Positions 50,719 to 52,536 of a DNA stretch of 52,536 nt are shown here, piece after piece. How positions within the stretch are numbered: the stretch's first letter is position 1; every line of letters starts with the position of its first letter. The translations under genes were made by a program, and so were the position numbers. The stretch is taken from positions 1-52,536 of the forward strand of contig JAPLHB010000106.1 in assembly GCA_026389845.1 (NCBI GenBank). The letters run 5' to 3'. This DNA is from Chloroflexota bacterium. GTDB taxonomy: Bacteria; Chloroflexota; Anaerolineae; CG2-30-64-16. The notes under the pieces are model-generated. The model had not been told where the DNA came from and searched no databases. It saw nothing but the letters and a program-made list of their open reading frames with translations.

Positions 50719-50719
50719 T

Positions 50720-50747
50720 TTGACAACGCGTCAAAACCCGCTATAAT
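50720..50747 (+). promoter_or_regulatory. Promoter of the lysW-lysX leader
   Basis: TTGACA (50720-50725), 16-base spacer, TATAAT (50742-50747), consensus in both boxes. Transcription should start near 50754, about 25 bases before the first leader peptide. The -35 overlaps the end region of the transporter gene. The gap 50719-51277 is filled by the double leader described below. Confidence 0.8.
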
Positions 50748-50778
50748 GCCGCCCATTCTACCGGAGCACACGAACTCG

Positions 50779-50844
50779 ATGCTTGCATTAGTCATCAAGT
50801 CCCCCAAGTCGAAGAAGCCTTCCCTTGCCTTGCAGGGACGGTAG
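50779..50844 (+). CDS. Leader peptide 1 with four Lys codons
   Basis: A 21-residue ORF, MLALVIKSPKSKKPSLALQG plus Arg, with Lys at positions 7, 10, 12 and 13 (all AAG), preceded by GGAG 12 bases upstream. It lies between the promoter and an intrinsic terminator, upstream of a lysine-pathway operon. This is the classical design of amino-acid attenuation: a ribosome stalling at Lys codons when Lys-tRNA is scarce should free GCAGGG (50832-50837) to pair with CCCTGC (50890-50895). Translation is inferred. Confidence 0.65.
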   Translation: MLALVIKSPKSKKPSLALQGR

Positions 50845-50895
50845 CTTGTGCTTGGGGTCAGCGCCCCGCCAACGACGATAGCACAAAAGCCCTGC
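50832..50895 (+). promoter_or_regulatory. Predicted antiterminator of leader 1
   Basis: GCAGGG (50832-50837) is complementary to CCCTGC (50890-50895), which is the left arm of the terminator. Nested inside, GCTTGTGC (50844-50851) faces GCACAAAAGC (50881-50890). A competing small hairpin pairs TCCCT (50821-50825) with AGGGA (50834-50838). A ribosome at the leader stop codon would cover GCAGGG and let the terminator form. Confidence 0.55.
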
Positions 50896-50923
50896 CAGGC
50901 CGCAAAGGTCGAGGCAGGGCTTT
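50886..50923 (+). terminator. Attenuator terminator 1
   Basis: AAAGCCCTGCC (50886-50896) and GGCAGGGCTTT (50913-50923) pair perfectly over 11 bp with a 16-base loop; weak U-tract (TTTATGTTTG). Confidence 0.75.
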
Positions 50924-50933
50924 ATGTTTGTCG

Positions 50934-50999
50934 GACGAGATTCTTCGCTGGATTTTCGTCGTTGTGAGAGGTTCGGGGTGTGCCCGCTCAGAATGACAA
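50934..50999. repeat. Half copy of the family A dispersed repeat between the two leaders
   Basis: GAGATTCTTCGCTGGATTTTC and GCCCGCTCAGAATGAC correspond to the right arm of the copies at 6083 and 18315. The left arm is absent. It separates the two attenuator units. Confidence 0.75.
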
Positions 51000-51021
51000 A
51001 ACTGAAGGAAAAAAGAGATAC

Positions 51022-51093
51022 ATGACAACCAATTTCAAGCGCGCTAAGAAGCAGGCAGACTACCCGCCAGACTGCGTCTGGATAGGTCGCTAG
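51022..51093 (+). CDS. Leader peptide 2 with KRAKK cluster
   Basis: A 23-residue ORF, MTTNFKRAKKQADYPPDCVW IGR, with Lys 6, 9 and 10 and Arg 7, preceded by GAAGGA and a purine-rich run. A strong terminator starts 22 bases after its stop. GCGCGCTA (51039-51046, over the Lys/Arg codons) is complementary to TAGCGCGC (51091-51098) at the stop codon, so ribosome position would decide this pairing. A second Lys-type attenuator is the simplest reading; it could also sense arginine. Confidence 0.6.
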   Translation: MTTNFKRAKKQADYPPDCVWIGR

Positions 51094-51135
51094 CGCGCAC
51101 GCTGAAGTCGTCGCAGCCCCTTCCCGCTCAGTCTG
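51067..51135 (+). promoter_or_regulatory. Competing structures of leader 2
   Basis: CCAGAC (51067-51072) and GTCTGG (51076-51081) form a tight hairpin inside the leader gene. Alternatively CAGACTG (51068-51074) can pair with CAGTCTG (51129-51135), which is the loop of terminator 2. Confidence 0.4.
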
Positions 51136-51153
51136 ACGGGAAGGGGCTTTTTT
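51115..51153 (+). terminator. Attenuator terminator 2
   Basis: AGCCCCTTCCCG (51115-51126) and CGGGAAGGGGCT (51137-51148) form a perfect 12-bp stem with a 10-base loop followed by TTTTT. Its place between the promoter and lysW, without a gene of normal size, makes it regulatory rather than the end of an operon. Confidence 0.9.
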
Positions 51154-51167
51154 GTGCAACGAACAGA

Positions 51168-51233
51168 ACCACGAAGCCACAAAGACACCAAGTTCTTCAG
51201 TATGCCACTTAGTGCCTTCGTGTCTTGGTGGTT
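51168..51233. repeat. Fold-back AACCACGAAG... / ...CTTGGTGGTT ahead of lysW
   Basis: AACCACGAAGCCACAAAGAC and CACCAAG on the left face CTTCGTGTCTTGGTGGTT on the right. Probably another dispersed repeat; it lies between terminator 2 and the lysW ribosome site. Confidence 0.6.
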
Positions 51234-51277
51234 AAATCTCCTGGTGTGATACTCATACCCAATTCACGGAGGAACTC

Positions 51278-51448
51278 ATGTCTAGCCAAGTCGTTTGTCC
51301 CGAATGCGAAGGCCCGTTGAGCCTGAAGTCGCCGATGCAGGGTGAGATCGTCCCCTGCCCCTCCTGCGGCGTTGACCTGGAGGTCATCTCCATCAGCCCG
51401 CTCCAGCTCGAGCTGGCGCCCGAAGAACAAGAGGATTGGGGCGAATGA
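51278..51448 (+). CDS. lysW: Amino-group carrier protein LysW
   Basis: A 56-residue carrier whose C-terminal Glu side of EDWGE is joined to alpha-aminoadipate (lysine route) or glutamate (arginine route), so that the intermediates stay protein-bound. Zinc ribbon Cys7, Cys10, Cys27 and Cys30 (CPEC, CPSC); acidic surface [13 protein letters not shown] at the end. GGAGG sits just before the start. Its stop overlaps the lysX start by ATGA. It lies downstream of the double leader with Lys codons. Confidence 0.97.
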   Translation: MSSQVVCPECEGPLSLKSPMQGEIVPCPSCGVDLEVISISPLQLELAPEEQEDWGE

Positions 51449-52401
51449 GCGGCCATCCTGCGTCCGCCGTACGCATCGCCGTGCTGGTCTCGCGCATCCG
51501 CGTCGAAGAGAAGCTGCTGCTGACCGCGCTGGAGGCATCCGGCGCGCAGGTGCAGGTGATCAACGACGACGATCTGGTGCTGCCCGTGGGGCAAATTGCC
51601 AATTTGCCCTACCCCATCCAGGCCGACGTGGTGCTGGAACGCTCGGTGAGCGCGGCCCGCGGCATCTACGCGATCCGCATCCTGGAGGCGTTGGGCTACC
51701 GCACGGTCAACCGCTATGCCACGGCTGCCACGTGCTGGGATAAGCTGCTGACGACGGCCGCGTTGGCCCAGGCCGGCGTGTCTCAGCCCGAGGTGCGCGT
51801 GGCCTTCACCGCCGCGTCCGCGCTGCGGGCCATCGAGGAGTTCGGTTATCCGGTCGTGCTGAAGCCGGTCGTCGGCTCGTGGGGCCGGCTGCTAGCTCGC
51901 ATCAACGACCGCGACGCGGCCGAGGCGATCCTGGAGCACAAGGAGACGCTCGGCTCCTACCAGCATAGCATCTTCTACATCCAGCAATTCATCAAGAAAC
52001 CGGGCCGCGACATCCGCGCCTTCGTCGTGGGCGACGAGACGATCTGCGCTATCTACCGGACGTCGGAGCACTGGATCACCAACACCGCACGCGGCGGGCA
52101 GGCGAGCAACTGCCCCGTGACGCCGGAGCTGGACGCCCTCTGTTGCCAGGCCGCGGCGGCCGTGGGCGGCGGCGTCCTGGCGATTGACGTTCTCGAAGAC
52201 CCCGACCGCGGCCTGCTGGTCAACGAGGTCAACCACACCATGGAGTTCCGCAACAGCATCCATACGACGGGGGTAGATATTCCGGCGCGGGTGGTGCAGT
52301 ATGTCTTGGATATTGGATATTGGGTATTGGAGCACGGGAATGCCGCAATATCTAATACCCAATATCCAATACCTGGTGTGCCGGCGGAGCGTCCCCAATG
52401 A
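51445..52401 (+). CDS. lysX: LysW ligase LysX (ATP-grasp; alpha-aminoadipate--LysW ligase type)
   Basis: A 318-residue ATP-grasp enzyme that links the amino group of alpha-aminoadipate (or glutamate in ArgX) to the LysW C-terminus. Features are [92 protein letters not shown] and [14 protein letters not shown] (metal-binding Asn/Glu). Two repeats are in frame: a 27-bp palindrome ([13 protein letters not shown]) and TTGGATA heptamers at the C-terminus ([12 protein letters not shown]... ISNTQYPIP). Lys versus Arg specificity cannot be settled here. It overlaps argC/lysY. Confidence 0.95.
   Translation: MSGHPASAVRIAVLVSRIRVEEKLLLTALEASGAQVQVINDDDLVLPVGQIANLPYPIQADVVLERSVSAARGIYAIRILEALGYRTVNRYATAATCWDKLLTTAALAQAGVSQPEVRVAFTAASALRAIEEFGYPVVLKPVVGSWGRLLARINDRDAAEAILEHKETLGSYQHSIFYIQQFIKKPGRDIRAFVVGDETICAIYRTSEHWITNTARGGQASNCPVTPELDALCCQAAAAVGGGVLAIDVLEDPDRGLLVNEVNHTMEFRNSIHTTGVDIPARVVQYVLDIGYWVLEHGNAAISNTQYPIPGVPAERPQ
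51586..51612. repeat. 27-bp palindrome 'GGGGCAAATTG' in lysX (family K)
   Basis: GTGGGGCAAATTG and CAATTTGCCCTAC around a single C, one mismatch. Same length and design as 34815-34841. Confidence 0.8.
52305..52373. repeat. TTGGATA heptamer fold-back at the lysX 3' end (family F)
   Basis: CTTGGATATTGGATATTGGG and TATTGG on the left; CTAATACCCAATATCCAATA on the right. Read in frame as the last 25 residues of LysX. Confidence 0.9.
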
Positions 52402-52536
52402 CCGACTCCATCCGCGTCTCCATCGTCGGCGGTTCCGGCTACGGCGGGGGGGAGCTGCTGCGCCTGCTGCTCGGCCATCCCCAGGTTGAGATCGCCCAGG
52501 TCACGTCTGAGTCGCACGCCGGCGATTTCGTCCACA
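52398..52536 (+). CDS. N-acetyl-gamma-aminoadipyl/glutamyl-phosphate reductase (LysY/ArgC), 5' end only
   Basis: The first 46 residues are inside the window: a Rossmann NADP-binding start ([20 protein letters not shown]) and [13 protein letters not shown], as in ArgC/LysY. It reduces the LysW-bound acyl phosphate to the semialdehyde. The start overlaps lysX by ATGA. The rest lies beyond the window. Confidence 0.93.
   Translation, partial: MTDSIRVSIVGGSGYGGGELLRLLLGHPQVEIAQVTSESHAGDFVH

Noticed and set aside
50750..51160. Lysine riboswitch or T-box ahead of lysW
   Set aside because: I found no conserved L-box core and no T-box bulge (TGGNACC-type). Two short ORFs with Lys codons explain the terminators better.

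Overview
The window is high-GC bacterial DNA, most likely from Chloroflexota (Anaerolineae/Caldilineae-like). The assignment is inferred from three things: an XPB-type helicase with Helicase_C_3 partner genes, the LysW/LysX amino-carrier pathway, and an extreme load of short dispersed repeats that run through genes. No rRNA, tRNA or CRISPR array was seen.

Layout. (1) 1-1.6 kb: the end of an IS630-type transposase, a frameshifted gene and a gene cut by an amber codon. (2) 1.8-8.1 kb, minus strand: XPB-type helicase followed by two accessory proteins. (3) 8.5-15.3 kb, minus strand: a very large periplasmic-sensor histidine kinase, a single-domain response regulator and a REC-PAS-PAS-GAF kinase. 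(4) 15.5-21.3 kb: secreted M14 carboxypeptidase, TetR regulator with a clear promoter and operator, B12/radical SAM protein, truncated acetyltransferase, DUF2807 adhesin-like protein. (5) 21.5-25.7 kb: phosphoribosyltransferase, prfA-prmC-HAD phosphatase-tsaC, the last four as a tightly overlapping operon. (6) 25.7-28.3 kb: hicBA plus an AlbA_2-domain ATPase and a ParA-like protein that lacks its P-loop lysine, a defence-island-like insert. (7) 28.3-32.6 kb: cell-surface polysaccharide genes (GT4, WecG, heptose-type nucleotidyltransferase, MurJ). (8) 32.7-35.5 kb: membrane proteins. (9) 35.5-44.1 kb, minus strand: PIG-L deacetylase, UbiB-type kinase and a complete hypABFCDE set, but no hydrogenase structural genes. 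(10) 44.4-49.1 kb: zinc-ribbon proteins and a second, diverged copy of the two XPB accessory genes. (11) 49.3 kb to the end: a GPH-type transporter, then lysW-lysX-argC/lysY behind two consecutive lysine-codon leader peptides, each followed by an intrinsic terminator.

Two things stand out. The first is the tandem leader-peptide/terminator region ahead of lysW, which reads as a double attenuator. The second is a set of heptanucleotide tandem-repeat families and short perfect palindromes that sit in frame inside hypE, hypF, lysX, tsaC, wecG, a GT4 gene, a histidine kinase and others. The heptamer units I translated contain no stop codon in any of the six frames, which would let them enter genes without ending them. 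An octamer family whose unit does contain a stop is found only between genes or at a gene end.
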